From NCBI RefSeq assembly GCF_000246855.1, contig NC_016609.1:620001-684000 (forward strand): a DNA stretch of 64,000 nt, given 5' to 3'. Below, in pieces: positions 7,831 through 17,460 of this stretch (within the stretch, counting starts at the first letter, position 1; each line of letters begins with the position of its first letter). The notes under the pieces were generated by a model that saw nothing but the letters and a program-made list of their open reading frames with translations, did no database searches and was not told where the DNA came from. Position numbers and translations under genes: made by a program. The DNA comes from Niastella koreensis GR20-10. GTDB lineage: Bacteria > Bacteroidota > Bacteroidia > Chitinophagales > Chitinophagaceae.

Positions 7831-8868
7831 ATGTTCAAAAAACTGTTTTCATCTCATAGCAAGTTGGAAGAAGCTATCAGAAACGATAATTACAATAACT
7901 GGGAATCTCACTTCAACGATTATAATAACAGGGGTAATAAAAAAGCTGACCCTGTAAAGCTGCAATCACTGGGCCTGGAGATCTATGAAAAACACCTGAA
8001 GGATGTTATCCTGGATTACGCCATCACTGATGATGAGAAAATGGGGCTGACAAAAATAATTGCCTATTTCCAGTTGTCCGATCCGGCTATCAATTCCATT
8101 AAAAGTAAATACGCAAAAAGCGCTGTTTCCGGCTTGTCAAAACAAAAGCTGGCAGATAACCATTTGTCTGAAGAAGAGATACAGGAAATCGGACTGTTTG
8201 CGAAAGAACTGAATATTTCAGAAGTAGAGGTGACCCGGATCAACCATCAAAATGCCCTGGAGTTGTATGAAAAAGCTGTAAAGGATGTTATCTCCGATAA
8301 ACAGGCAACCGGTGAAGAACAGCAAACATTAAGGCAACTGGCGCAAACCCTGGGCATCGATATCAGACAGGCGACGCTTGATAAAAAATTGAAAGAAGAT
8401 TATTACTACCTGGTATTGTTAAATGCGCTGGAGCAGGGATATTTGCCGCAATGCAAACAACCTACCATTGCCGTACAACATGATGAAGTGGCTTATTGGG
8501 AGATCAGTTCCAATTTCGTGTTTGCAAGAACCAACACCACAGGGCATTTCAGCCAGAGCAGTAAAGCAGGCTTGAGAGCGGCAAAAGGGGTGTCGTACCA
8601 ATTAGGTTCAAGCCGCAACTCGCCCATCAGGGAGCACATTCTTGACAATTTACCGGGTGTATTTGCAATAACCAATAAAGGCGTTGTGTTTTCCGCCCGG
8701 CAGCAGTCATTTGCTATTCCATATCCACAGTTGCACGCTTTCGATACCTATATGGATGGTATTGGTTTGCAAAAAAGCGATACGGAGTTGTTGCTGCAGT
8801 TCTACGATAAGCAGATGTCTGAAGTGATCTTCAAAGTACTCTCTAATGCAATTAATGCGCATAGCTGA
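7831..8868 (+). CDS. TerB-like tandem-repeat protein of unknown function
   Basis: A 345-residue soluble protein. It contains two similar helical units: YEKHLKDVILDYAITDDE at about residue 51 and YEKAVKDVISDKQATGEE at about 149, each followed by a leucine-rich helix and a second acidic helix. This spacing resembles TerB/DjlA-type acidic helical domains (tellurite-resistance-associated), here duplicated. The C-terminal 130 residues form a separate alpha/beta domain with ITNKGVVFSARQQSFAIPY, reminiscent of small beta-barrel/PH-like domains seen fused to TerB units. A role in metal or stress response is a guess. It lies 20 bp after the sulfurtransferase on the same strand. Confidence 0.75.
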   Translation: MFKKLFSSHSKLEEAIRNDNYNNWESHFNDYNNRGNKKADPVKLQSLGLEIYEKHLKDVILDYAITDDEKMGLTKIIAYFQLSDPAINSIKSKYAKSAVSGLSKQKLADNHLSEEEIQEIGLFAKELNISEVEVTRINHQNALELYEKAVKDVISDKQATGEEQQTLRQLAQTLGIDIRQATLDKKLKEDYYYLVLLNALEQGYLPQCKQPTIAVQHDEVAYWEISSNFVFARTNTTGHFSQSSKAGLRAAKGVSYQLGSSRNSPIREHILDNLPGVFAITNKGVVFSARQQSFAIPYPQLHAFDTYMDGIGLQKSDTELLLQFYDKQMSEVIFKVLSNAINAHS

Positions 8869-8884
8869 TAATGCTCCCCTCCTT

Positions 8885-8905
8885 ACCTCCCCCATAAGGG
8901 GAGGT
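8885..8905. terminator. Bidirectional hairpin between convergent genes
   Basis: ACCTCCCC (8885-8892) pairs with GGGGAGGT (8898-8905), loop CATAA. It sits between two convergent genes and probably ends transcription both ways, though the T-run is poor. Confidence 0.55.
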
Positions 8906-8924
8906 TGGTGGGATCTTTGTCTTT

Positions 8925-10886
8925 TTACTTCTTCGTAAATAAAATGCTTTGCGGCTTACTGGTTTTATCGTCCATCAATTTTATGGCATATACGCCCTTT
9001 GGCAGCGTGCTAACATTCATTTGAGTTTGGTTGGTGGCATTGGTGATCCTTGTTCTTCTTAGCTCCATGCCCGACATATTCACCAGCACCAATTCTTTAT
9101 TCTGCAGATCATTACCGGAAGTTTTTACCATCACGTAATCCGAAGCCGGATTGGGGTAAACCGTCAGGCTAAGCGTAGCATCGGTCAACGCACCGTTTTT
9201 TATAGAAACGATTTGCGAGAAAACGCTGTCGCTACCCGGTTCCACTACTTTGATGCGGTAATACTGAACATCACCTGCTTTGTTTACATCTACATACTGG
9301 TATTTGGTACTGTTGGTAGTTGCTTTAGCATTGAATGGCACACTGGCTATTGTGTTGAAAGTATTGCCATCGTTGCTTTTCTGTACTTCAAAATGGTTGG
9401 TTGCCTCGTTGGTGGTTTCCCATGCTACGGTATTTCCATTGGTACCTGGCAACCCTTTAACAGACAGGAAGGTTACGGGCAGCGTACTATTATTTAATCT
9501 TACATTCGACAACAGCTGTGCAATGCCCGCATCGATCATCCCAAGAACAGCAGGAACGGCCTGATTGAAAAAGTCTTTATCAATCCCGATGCTCTGCCCA
9601 ATGCTTACCGCTGCGCCGTAAAGATTCAGTTCGTAATCCCATTGATTGGGATCGCTGTCTGAATTATTGGAGAACACCTGGTCGTTTGGATTTAATTTCT
9701 TTTCTGTGTAATCTGCATTAAAACCCATCGATCCTCCTAGCAAATGATACAGGTTGCTTTGATGGATCAGTTGTGGTCCGTTAAATGGTTGAACGTTTGG
9801 ATCAGTGACGTTGGAGGAAGTGTTTATCCAGAAGATGTTGTTCTTCATCGTTAATACGTTCGAAACCCACGGTGTTGAAGCAATGCCTATCAGGTTTCTT
9901 ACATCAGGCAAACGGGGTGCGTGTGTTTCAATAACGTTGTTGTTATAAAACTGCAAGTTCCGCACATCCACTCCATAGCCGTTGTTGGTGTTGATCCAGA
10001 ATACGTGCCCGTTGTTGATTAACAGGTTGTAGCCAATAACATTGTTGAGCGCCTGCTGGCCGGCTGAACTGCCAAATTCCATAAAGCCCAGGTTCTCGCT
10101 GCATTTATTATACAGGATCTTGTTATTGCTAACGGCACCATACATTTCAATGGCGCCGCCATCTATAGTATAATCGTAGCTATTGCTATAACAATCCTGG
10201 ATAATATTGCGAATGATACTATTGTTGCTGCTGCCAACCATAATACCCATGGCGCCAAAGTCGTCCCACATAATGTCGGGTGTGTTCAGGATCATCCGCA
10301 TGTTCAGGATGGTGCAGTCCGTAACAGTATTGTAATCGCCACCATCGATAGCAACCCCGCATCCCAACTGCGAAATGGTAGTGTTTTTAATTACGTTGTG
10401 CGAACCGTTGCCGTTGGTGCCGTAGATGTAAACGCCATATCCACAATTGGCGTTTACCGCATGATTCCACCATGGAATATAATCATCGGTAATTTCAATA
10501 CCATCGATAACCACATAATTGGCCTGGTTGAGCCGGATGACGGTTCTGTCGTAAACGTTTTGTTCGGTAGGACTGGCAACATTGTACTGGAATTTCGGTG
10601 CATTGCCATCACCATAGCCCATGATCACGATCGGTGCGCCGGCCGCGCCTGTACTGTTGATGGAGAGCGTACCGGTATACCATTGATTTCTTCTAAAGAA
10701 CAGGGTATCGCCGGGTTTGAAGTAATTAATGTACCATGGTATGTCATTTATAGTTCTCCATGGGTCGGTCAATGTTCCTTGATTCATTCCCCAATTTGAG
10801 GGGTCAACATAATAGTTAGTTGCAAAGGAATTCATGGCCCCTAGCAACAATAGTGCTATGAGACACAGGGATACTGGTGTTTTCAT
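8925..10886 (-). CDS. Secreted parallel beta-helix protein with T9SS sorting domain
   Basis: A 653-residue protein with a Sec signal peptide (MKTPVSLCLIALLLLGAM.. to about residue 22). Residues 25-440 are an Asn/Gly-rich right-handed beta-helix of pectate-lyase type (repeated NxVIKNTTIS, NNSIIRNIIQDCYSN-like rungs), starting NYYVDPSNWG. Residues 460-560 look like a fibronectin/Ig-like linker (VTFLSVKGL..NHFEVQKSNDGNTF). The last 80 residues are a type IX sorting domain (LTVYPNPASDYV...LPKGVYAIKL), so it is exported by the type IX system and attached or released at the surface. It probably acts on a polysaccharide, but no catalytic residues can be assigned. It is monocistronic. Confidence 0.9.
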   Translation of the reverse strand: MKTPVSLCLIALLLLGAMNSFATNYYVDPSNWGMNQGTLTDPWRTINDIPWYINYFKPGDTLFFRRNQWYTGTLSINSTGAAGAPIVIMGYGDGNAPKFQYNVASPTEQNVYDRTVIRLNQANYVVIDGIEITDDYIPWWNHAVNANCGYGVYIYGTNGNGSHNVIKNTTISQLGCGVAIDGGDYNTVTDCTILNMRMILNTPDIMWDDFGAMGIMVGSSNNSIIRNIIQDCYSNSYDYTIDGGAIEMYGAVSNNKILYNKCSENLGFMEFGSSAGQQALNNVIGYNLLINNGHVFWINTNNGYGVDVRNLQFYNNNVIETHAPRLPDVRNLIGIASTPWVSNVLTMKNNIFWINTSSNVTDPNVQPFNGPQLIHQSNLYHLLGGSMGFNADYTEKKLNPNDQVFSNNSDSDPNQWDYELNLYGAAVSIGQSIGIDKDFFNQAVPAVLGMIDAGIAQLLSNVRLNNSTLPVTFLSVKGLPGTNGNTVAWETTNEATNHFEVQKSNDGNTFNTIASVPFNAKATTNSTKYQYVDVNKAGDVQYYRIKVVEPGSDSVFSQIVSIKNGALTDATLSLTVYPNPASDYVMVKTSGNDLQNKELVLVNMSGMELRRTRITNATNQTQMNVSTLPKGVYAIKLMDDKTSKPQSILFTKK

Positions 10887-10927
10887 CGTTTTTCAAAGAT
10901 TAATCAGGCCTTAAAATAATGGTAATG

Positions 10928-10935
10928 CAAAACTA
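10928..10935 (-). promoter_or_regulatory. -7 box upstream of the beta-helix gene
   Basis: Minus-strand TAGTTTTG matches TAnnTTTG about 40 bp before the start codon. The -33 region is only T-rich. Confidence 0.45.
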
Positions 10936-11364
10936 GGTGTTTAAAAAACCTAGAAAAACAGCTTTATCTGTCGTATAGACATTTACGCTTATTTTTGTGC
11001 AATGAGCAACATCTATTGTGCCAAAAATCATTAGGGTCAAATTTTCCCCACATTAAAAATGTACCCCACTCACGTTGATGTTGTTGCGCTATGTAATGAT
11101 TCCTTAATACGCTTTCCAGGAAAAGCCTTAATAATTTGCATCTCCTAATAGATGTAGGATGGACAATTCTTATATTTTAAGATTACAGGCCGGGGAGGTA
11201 GCGGTAGACATTGCGAAAAGAACGACAAAAGCGCCGGGAATTTGAAAAAGATTTCTAATTTGACACCATTGATGTTGATCGTACTCTGACTGATAGATAC
11301 CTCAACATAAGCACCATGGCTGTCGAACATCACAAAAAACATAATTTAAACCAAATACAAAAAA
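10936..11364. other. Intergenic region between divergent genes
   Basis: Holds a short inverted repeat (CTAGGT near 10933 with ACCTAG near 10948) and a small CATCT/AGATG dyad near 11140. A 28-codon plus frame from 11159 and a 65-codon minus frame show no recognisable features. No gene is supported. Confidence 0.5.
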
Positions 11365-12603
11365 ATGAGCAAGAACAACATAATGAGCGGGGCATTGGGT
11401 ATGGTATTCAGCGGAACACTGATAGGTATCAGCATTTGTATCAGCCCTGCTGCTACTGCACAATCAAAAGAACCCAACCCCAAAGATCCCTGGACGCCAA
11501 CTACCATCTATAATATGCCGCCGGTAGCCAGCCTTACTAATGGCGTATGGTTAAAAGGCGATCTGCACCTGCACTCCCGCCACAGTAAAGAATCATCCAA
11601 TAATCCTGTATCAAAGATCATAAACTTTTGCAAGTCGGTTGGGGTAGATTACATCTGTATCACCGATCACGACAACCATGTTGATGGGGATGTGCGCAAC
11701 AATACCTGGGCCGACCCGGAATTTAAATCAGACTCGGTGCTGTTATTGTATGGCGCTGAATGGACAACCAACCGTGGTCATGCAAATGTATTTTCTGCCC
11801 ATCCTTATGATCACCAACGCCTGTATTTTGTACGCGACCAACGCGACATCGTGATCCAGTCTGTAGTAAAAGAACTCGGCATTCATTTATCGGCCAACCA
11901 TCCCATGGGGCCCAAAGATCATTTCGGTTATTCTTACGACATGCTCAGTTCCATGGAAGTCTGGAATTCTGCCGTATGGCCGAAAAATGTAAATGCCTTG
12001 CTGATCTGGGACGACATGCTTTCATCGGGCCGCAAGATCACCGGCAGGGGCGGAAGCGATGCACATCACGGTGTACCCGATTCGCCCGACAAAGCAACAC
12101 CCAACAGCAAACAGGCCACTGCTAATTATGTAGGAACACCCACTACCTGGGTATTTGCCACTGCCCGTACCCGGGAGGCTGTTGTTGATGCGCTTACCAA
12201 TGGAAGGGTTTCTGTTAGCGCCAATCCCTTTGCACCGCGAATTGAATTTTATGCCGATCTTAACCAGGATGGCAAAATGGATATGATGATGGGTGACAAT
12301 ACGATCCCCACCGGTAAACCTGCCAAATTCATAGTGAGGTTAACTGGCAAAACAGTAGCAGACTCAACCTATACCATCAGCGTAGTTAAGAATGGCGACC
12401 CATTTGGCACGTATAAAACAACCGGTAAAAATCCTATGATCGAATTTACCGATACGCCGGCAACACAAGGCCGAACCTATTACCGCGTTGTGGTAGAAGG
12501 GCCTTCAACACCTTATCCGCAGGTACCCGTATCACAATCCCTGAGTGGAAATATGGTCGGCCTGTCGAACCCGATCTACTTCAACTTCGATCCTAACTTT
12601 TGA
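11365..12603 (+). CDS. Secreted CehA/McbA-type PHP metallohydrolase
   Basis: A 412-residue protein with an N-terminal hydrophobic segment (about residues 10-32) ending in an Ala-rich cleavage region, so probably exported. The PHP-domain motifs are clear: GDLHLHSRHS near residue 68 (metal-binding HxH), ITDHDNHVDGD, ANHPMGPKDH and RGGSDAHHG near residue 230. These match the CehA/McbA subfamily, metal-dependent phosphoesterase-like hydrolases. The last 130 residues are beta-rich with NQDGKMDMMMGDN, which resembles a calcium-binding loop. The substrate is unknown. It is followed by the PI-PLC-like gene, so the pair may work on phosphorylated substrates outside the cytoplasm. Confidence 0.85.
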   Translation: MSKNNIMSGALGMVFSGTLIGISICISPAATAQSKEPNPKDPWTPTTIYNMPPVASLTNGVWLKGDLHLHSRHSKESSNNPVSKIINFCKSVGVDYICITDHDNHVDGDVRNNTWADPEFKSDSVLLLYGAEWTTNRGHANVFSAHPYDHQRLYFVRDQRDIVIQSVVKELGIHLSANHPMGPKDHFGYSYDMLSSMEVWNSAVWPKNVNALLIWDDMLSSGRKITGRGGSDAHHGVPDSPDKATPNSKQATANYVGTPTTWVFATARTREAVVDALTNGRVSVSANPFAPRIEFYADLNQDGKMDMMMGDNTIPTGKPAKFIVRLTGKTVADSTYTISVVKNGDPFGTYKTTGKNPMIEFTDTPATQGRTYYRVVVEGPSTPYPQVPVSQSLSGNMVGLSNPIYFNFDPNF

Positions 12604-12707
12604 TTGCGGCGCTGACTAATACCATCTGTTGCTATATTACTTAATCCAAAGTTAGCACAGAGTGATGGCTATAATTAGTTTATTTGCATTCACAAAACAC
12701 ACGTTAT

Positions 12708-13772
12708 ATGAAAGCATTGGTTTGCCTGGCTGTGGGCGCGCTCGCTTGTCAAATGAATGGTAATCCTGGTGTTCCAGATAGCACACCTATCAATAAAATA
12801 CAGGTAATAGGTTCGCACAACAGTTATAAAAGAGCCATCGACCCCGCACTGTTCAAAGTGCTTATGGAAAAAGACAGCAACCGGGTAAAAGGACTGGCCT
12901 ATGCGCATATTCCCATTGAAGAGCAATTGAAAATGGGATTGAATAACCTGGAGATCGATTGCTACCGGGATGAGAAAGGCGGCAAATACGCGCACCCAAA
13001 AGGGCTCGACATGGTCGCTGGTCAGGCGCCTTATGATCCCAATGGTGAAATGCTGAAACCGGGTTATAAAGTATTTCACATAGTTGATTACGATTTTCGC
13101 ACCGATTCTTACACCTTTGCTGGTATTTTAACCAGGTTAAAGAACTGGTCGAAAGAACATCCGGATCACAACCCGGTGTTCATTACCCTGGAAGCAAAGG
13201 GTGGGAGTGAAGAATCCAACACAGAAAAACTGGATGTAAAAGCAATGGATGACCTGGATGCAGAGCTGGTGAAATACCTGGGAAAAGAAAACATCATTAC
13301 GCCGGATGATGTACGCGGCAAATACGCCACTTTGGAAGAAGCCGTATTAAAAGATAACTGGCCTATGTTACAGGCAGCCAAAGGTAAATACCTGTTTGTG
13401 CTGGACGATCATGGCGACAAACGCGCTACTTATATGGAAGGGCATCCTTCCTTAAAAGGGCGCATTCTATTTGTGAATGCTGAACCTGGTACCCCGGAGG
13501 CGGCAGTACTGATTAGAAATGATTCTAAAGAACCCGGCATAAAAGAACTGGTGCAAAAAGGTTACATCATTCGCACCCGGGCCGATGGCGATACCAGGCA
13601 AGCTCGTGTTAATGACCGTTCTTATTTTGATGCAGCCTGCAACTCCGGGGCCCAGATAATCACCACGGATTATTATCTGAAAAGCACCTACTTCAACAGT
13701 CCTTACCAGGTTTATTTTGAAGGACAGAATAAATACATCCGGTTAAATCCGGTTAACAACGCTGAAAATTAG
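12708..13772 (+). CDS. Phosphatidylinositol-specific phospholipase C1-like protein
   Basis: About 354 residues from ATG 12708; an in-frame upstream TTG at 12684 is less likely. It starts MKALVCLAVGALACQMNG, a lipoprotein or Sec signal with a Cys at about residue 14. Motifs of the Ca2+-dependent PI-PLC (PI-PLC-C1) family are present: VIGSHNSYK near residue 40 (first catalytic His), NLEIDCYRD, and HIVDYDF with the second His, then FITLEAKGG. Bacterial members are exported and may cleave phosphoinositide or related phosphodiester substrates; the natural substrate is not established. It lies about 105 bp after the PHP hydrolase. Confidence 0.82.
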   Translation: MKALVCLAVGALACQMNGNPGVPDSTPINKIQVIGSHNSYKRAIDPALFKVLMEKDSNRVKGLAYAHIPIEEQLKMGLNNLEIDCYRDEKGGKYAHPKGLDMVAGQAPYDPNGEMLKPGYKVFHIVDYDFRTDSYTFAGILTRLKNWSKEHPDHNPVFITLEAKGGSEESNTEKLDVKAMDDLDAELVKYLGKENIITPDDVRGKYATLEEAVLKDNWPMLQAAKGKYLFVLDDHGDKRATYMEGHPSLKGRILFVNAEPGTPEAAVLIRNDSKEPGIKELVQKGYIIRTRADGDTRQARVNDRSYFDAACNSGAQIITTDYYLKSTYFNSPYQVYFEGQNKYIRLNPVNNAEN

Positions 13773-13867
13773 TGGCGATATCGTCAAACGTAAGAATTTC
13801 AGTAGATACAATGTCAGGCTTCATCAGGTGTAAAACCTTCGATGAAGCCTTTGTTGTTTCCAGGTTA

Positions 13868-16297
13868 TTATTTGTCATCATCGTCGTCACCAGATTTAAC
13901 CGGTTTCACAAATGCGGCGCGTACAGGTGTAGGCACTATGGAGTGTTCTCCTTTCACTGCTTTCCACGTAATTGCATTCATCACCTGGTCGGGAACCACA
14001 TCTTCTTTTGAAAAATCAAGTCCTTTTGATAAAGCTGCCAGTTTTGTTCCACCGGGGTTTACATCATTCAGGTCTACATTGGCAGGTAAAGACGTAAAAG
14101 GCGTACCATCAGGCTGCGTATTAAAACAACGCCACATAGGAGCGGCCGCAGCATCGTATTGTGTCATAGGCGACATTCCCAGGATCAATTCAATGGTACG
14201 CAACATGGAAGAGGTGGTGTACATAGAATGGTCAACAAAATTTCTTTTTACAAAACCACCGGCAATGTAGGCAGGGGAGCGGTGTGCATCTACGTGATCG
14301 GGACCATTCTGCGCGTCATCCTCCAAAATAAACACCACCGATTCTTTCCATAATGGACTTTTGCTCAGGTGTTCGAGGAACATGCCAATGGCCAGGTCGT
14401 TATCTGCTACGTGGGCAAAAGGTGAGGGGCGGCCTGCGGCCATGCCTTCGGTATGATCGTTGCCAAAGCGAACAGTACACAATTGAGGCAATGAATTGCT
14501 GGCAACCAGTTTGTCGAAATCCTTTTCCCAGCTGCGATAACGAATGGTGTCTCTTATGTGCAGATTAAAGCCTTCAAAGTCGTTGGCATAGTGGCCCTCT
14601 AACACCTTGATGGTGGCGCCTTTCCTGGAGGCAAATTCACCATATGTTTTATAACTAACGCCAGCGATCCTGGCCACATCCCACAGATAAAGCTTATTCA
14701 GCCTGGTGTCGCTTTTGGCGCCAAGGCCTCTGCGGCCGTAGCTGGTAGGCCAGATCTTTTCCATATAGTCAGTAGCATAGGCGCCCATACTCCAGTTATG
14801 GCCATCGGCGCTTACTTCGCCATCTACATAAAAATTATCGAGCAATACAAACTGTCTGGCAATTGCATGTTGGTTAGGTGTGATCTTTTCTCCAAATAAA
14901 AGCAGGGAAGTATCGCCATTGGCGCCTGGTACATCACTTAATACCTGGTCGAAAGTGCGGTTCTCTTTTATGATATAGAAGACGTGTTTGATAGGCGAGG
15001 CATCGCCTACTTTTTGCGGCACCGGGTTACCCGCGGCTATGCCTGCAGCCTGCATTTCTGCTTCTTTTTTATACGGTGTATTGTGGTACACCGCCTGGAC
15101 ATATACAGATAACTGTTGTTCGGTAGGAATAGGAATGATACTCATAGAGCCCACCAGTAATCCGCCTCCAATATATTGAATTGATTTGGGCTCGGTGCTG
15201 TCGCCTTCGTGGATGCCTACTGCTTCTTTTTTATTAACCGGGTTAGGACCCCTGGGGTTGGCGAAAGAAGAAAAGCCTTTTCCATTGGAAACATACAGTT
15301 TCTTCCCAACCGTTCTCACGCAGGTAGGATACCAGCCGGTAGGGATGAATCCCTTTGAAACACTGTGACCGGGATTGCTTACATCAAATACGGCCAGGCA
15401 ATTGTTATCGGCATTGGCAATGAACAGGGTTTTTTCGTCGTCGCTCAGCGCTACACCATTGCTGGTAGAACCGCTTAGTTGCGTAGGATACAAGGCTGCA
15501 TTGAGTGTCTCCACCACCTTTCTTGCCTTGATGTCTATAACCGATACATTGTTGTCGTTGGCATTCGCAACATATAAATACTGGCCGTTCTTCGACAAAC
15601 ACAAATCATTGGGGTTGTCTCCAACGGCAATGCTTTCTGTAATTGCATTCTTTTTGGTATCATATACCAGTACTTTATCTGCGCCCCACAGGGTAATATA
15701 CAATTCTGATTTATCGGGCGACAGCATACAGGTATAGCCTTCTGAACCTAATGGTAATTGTTGGATTGTTTTATGATCATAGAGATCGATCACGTACAAA
15801 CTGTTGTCTTCTTTTGTTACCACATATAACAAATGGTGCTTGTCGTCGAGTGCAATCCCTGTTGGCGAAATTTCTGCTTTCGGGTAACGAGGGCCGAGCT
15901 TAAACGTATCGGCCGGTTCCAGTTTATTTCTACGGATCTTATATTGCAGGATCCAGTTATCATTTCCGCCCGAGGCGTACAGGTATTTTTCATTGTCGCT
16001 GAAAACGAGCCCACCCCAGGAGCGGCGGATCACTACTTCGTCTAATTGCTGATCGGTGTTGGCGTCGAATAATTGAATGGTTTGGGTACTTTGACCGTTG
16101 TTGGTAACGGCCGCAAAATGCCGCAAATTACTGATGGCAACGTTCAATGGCAGATCACCGAGGGGCAAACTTTTCCCGGCCGGGGTTAATGACCAGCCAT
16201 TGGGAAGATGCACCCGTTTACTTTCAAGCGTAGATAGATCCTGGCTCTGCGCCTGCAGGACGGCGGCTGCCAGAAAAAAGCATAAGACCTTTTTCAT
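13868..16297 (-). CDS. YVTN beta-propeller / phosphoesterase fusion protein
   Basis: An 809-residue exported protein with signal MKKVLCFFLAAAVLQAQS. Residues about 30-370 form a YncE-like seven-bladed propeller, with repeats such as LYVVTKEDNSLYVIDLYDHKT and YLYVANANDNNVSVIDI. Residues about 440-760 are an alkaline-phosphatase-superfamily phosphoesterase domain (FYIIKENRTFDQVLSDVPGANGD; later SADGHNWS, FILEDDAQNGPDHVDAHRSP). The ENRTFDQ and EDDAQNG motifs are those of the PF04185-type phosphoesterases. It would hydrolyse phosphoesters at the cell surface or periplasm. This fusion architecture is common in Bacteroidota. Confidence 0.9.
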   Translation of the reverse strand: MKKVLCFFLAAAVLQAQSQDLSTLESKRVHLPNGWSLTPAGKSLPLGDLPLNVAISNLRHFAAVTNNGQSTQTIQLFDANTDQQLDEVVIRRSWGGLVFSDNEKYLYASGGNDNWILQYKIRRNKLEPADTFKLGPRYPKAEISPTGIALDDKHHLLYVVTKEDNSLYVIDLYDHKTIQQLPLGSEGYTCMLSPDKSELYITLWGADKVLVYDTKKNAITESIAVGDNPNDLCLSKNGQYLYVANANDNNVSVIDIKARKVVETLNAALYPTQLSGSTSNGVALSDDEKTLFIANADNNCLAVFDVSNPGHSVSKGFIPTGWYPTCVRTVGKKLYVSNGKGFSSFANPRGPNPVNKKEAVGIHEGDSTEPKSIQYIGGGLLVGSMSIIPIPTEQQLSVYVQAVYHNTPYKKEAEMQAAGIAAGNPVPQKVGDASPIKHVFYIIKENRTFDQVLSDVPGANGDTSLLLFGEKITPNQHAIARQFVLLDNFYVDGEVSADGHNWSMGAYATDYMEKIWPTSYGRRGLGAKSDTRLNKLYLWDVARIAGVSYKTYGEFASRKGATIKVLEGHYANDFEGFNLHIRDTIRYRSWEKDFDKLVASNSLPQLCTVRFGNDHTEGMAAGRPSPFAHVADNDLAIGMFLEHLSKSPLWKESVVFILEDDAQNGPDHVDAHRSPAYIAGGFVKRNFVDHSMYTTSSMLRTIELILGMSPMTQYDAAAAPMWRCFNTQPDGTPFTSLPANVDLNDVNPGGTKLAALSKGLDFSKEDVVPDQVMNAITWKAVKGEHSIVPTPVRAAFVKPVKSGDDDDDK

Positions 16298-16414
16298 TTC
16301 TTAATGATGGTGTTGTAATAAATAAAATATGCGGGCAATCGGGCAGGGCTATGGGTTTGGGGTGGTGAAGCTATTAAATATACATGTTATGGAGGTATTA
16401 ACAAATTGTAATTA

Positions 16415-16640
16415 AGTTGACGGGTTGACACGTTGACAAGTTGATAGAGTTGACAGGGTTGATAGAGGCGAATGCGGAATATTGAATATCTAATGTTCAA
16501 TATTGAATGATGAAGTGAGGAAAACGGGTTAAAGTCTAAAGGTTAAAGGCCAAAGCCAAAGCAGGAATTGTATTTGCTTTCAGCTTTAATCTTTCTGCTT
16601 TATGCCTGTAAACTTCAGTTGCAGCTGGCGTAGTGCATTT
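16415..16640. repeat. Composite short-word repeat cluster
   Basis: An array of GTTGACA/GTTGATAG-like decamers (16415-16467) is followed by GCGAATGCGGAAT (16468-16480), then ATTGAATATC/TTCAATATTGAATG inverted words (16481-16509), then TAAAGG/CAAAGC words with an inverted partner (CTTTCAGCTTTAATCTTTC) near 16580-16610. Related words recur in several other gaps of the window. Confidence 0.7.
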
Positions 16641-16676
16641 GTGTTTACAGAAATAGGTTTAGAATAACGTAGTAGA

Positions 16677-17339
16677 TTATTTCTTAGCCTTTTTCTTCTT
16701 TACAGCGGCCACTTTCCAACCATTATAAAAGGCGCAAAAAGACTTCATTAAACATTTAGGGCATTCCGGTTCGGGGCGACAGATCTCTCTTCCTAAAAAT
16801 GACATAGCCATCCCTGCGTCCCATTCATTTTCGGGCAATAACTCCATTAATTGTTTTTCGATCTTTTCCGCATTGGTTTCATTCACTATCCCTAACCTGT
16901 TCGACACCCGGATGGTGTGCAGATCAACGATAATGCCAGCTGGTTTTGCTTTGGCCCCACGCCTTATCACATTGGCCGATTTTCTTCCAATACCCGGAAG
17001 TTCAATCAGCGATTCCATTTCAAGCGGAATGTTGCTGTCTGTTTTTATTTCCTTTGCCATACTCACCAACCACTTCGCCTTATGCGCAAAATTCCTGACC
17101 TTACTGATGAGCGGGAATAAAGATTGGGCATCTGCCATTGCAAGCACTTTCATATCAGGATATGCTTTAAAGAAAGCAGGCGCCAACTGGTTGATGACGC
17201 TGTCAGTTGCCTGTGCAGATAAAACAACCATTACAATCCATTGATAAGGAGTAGCTGCATCGAGCGGATGCTTTTTGCTTTTATACTTTTTAAGCAGTGG
17301 CTTTATGGCAACCGGCCAATCGATAACAGGAGGTTTCAT
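16677..17339 (-). CDS. nth: Endonuclease III
   Basis: About 220 residues from the ATG at 17339; the frame runs 27 codons further but MKPPVIDWP is the family-like start. It is a HhH-GPD DNA glycosylase/AP lyase that removes oxidised pyrimidines in base excision repair. LPGIGRKSANV holds the helix-hairpin-helix and the catalytic Lys (GRK), and VDLHTIRV the catalytic Asp. The C-terminal [4Fe-4S] ligands are in GREICRPEPECPKCLMKSFC. The first ligand spacing here is C-x5-C, one shorter than the C-x6-C of the E. coli enzyme. The tail is Lys-rich. It overlaps no other gene and is convergent with nothing nearby. Confidence 0.93.
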   Translation of the reverse strand: MKPPVIDWPVAIKPLLKKYKSKKHPLDAATPYQWIVMVVLSAQATDSVINQLAPAFFKAYPDMKVLAMADAQSLFPLISKVRNFAHKAKWLVSMAKEIKTDSNIPLEMESLIELPGIGRKSANVIRRGAKAKPAGIIVDLHTIRVSNRLGIVNETNAEKIEKQLMELLPENEWDAGMAMSFLGREICRPEPECPKCLMKSFCAFYNGWKVAAVKKKKAKK

Positions 17340-17408
17340 ATGACGTATATTAACTATAAAGCTACCAAAATAGGGCCAGGAGCAATAGTTTAATAAAAGG
17401 CTGTCTAT

Positions 17409-17419
17409 ATGTATGTACA
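17409..17419. promoter_or_regulatory. Putative GntR operator, site 1
   Basis: ATGTATGTACA lies 41 bp upstream of the truncated sulfatase start. The identical 11-mer recurs at 18550-18560, upstream of the GH38 remnant and the GntR gene itself. Shared identity flanking a GntR gene suggests its binding site. Confidence 0.55.
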
Positions 17420-17460
17420 AATCTCCTTGCTTTTGAGACAGATTTAATATTATTAGCCAT

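Noticed and set aside
9213-9564. Two plus-strand ORFs opposite the beta-helix gene
   Set aside because: Shadow frames inside a well-supported T9SS gene.
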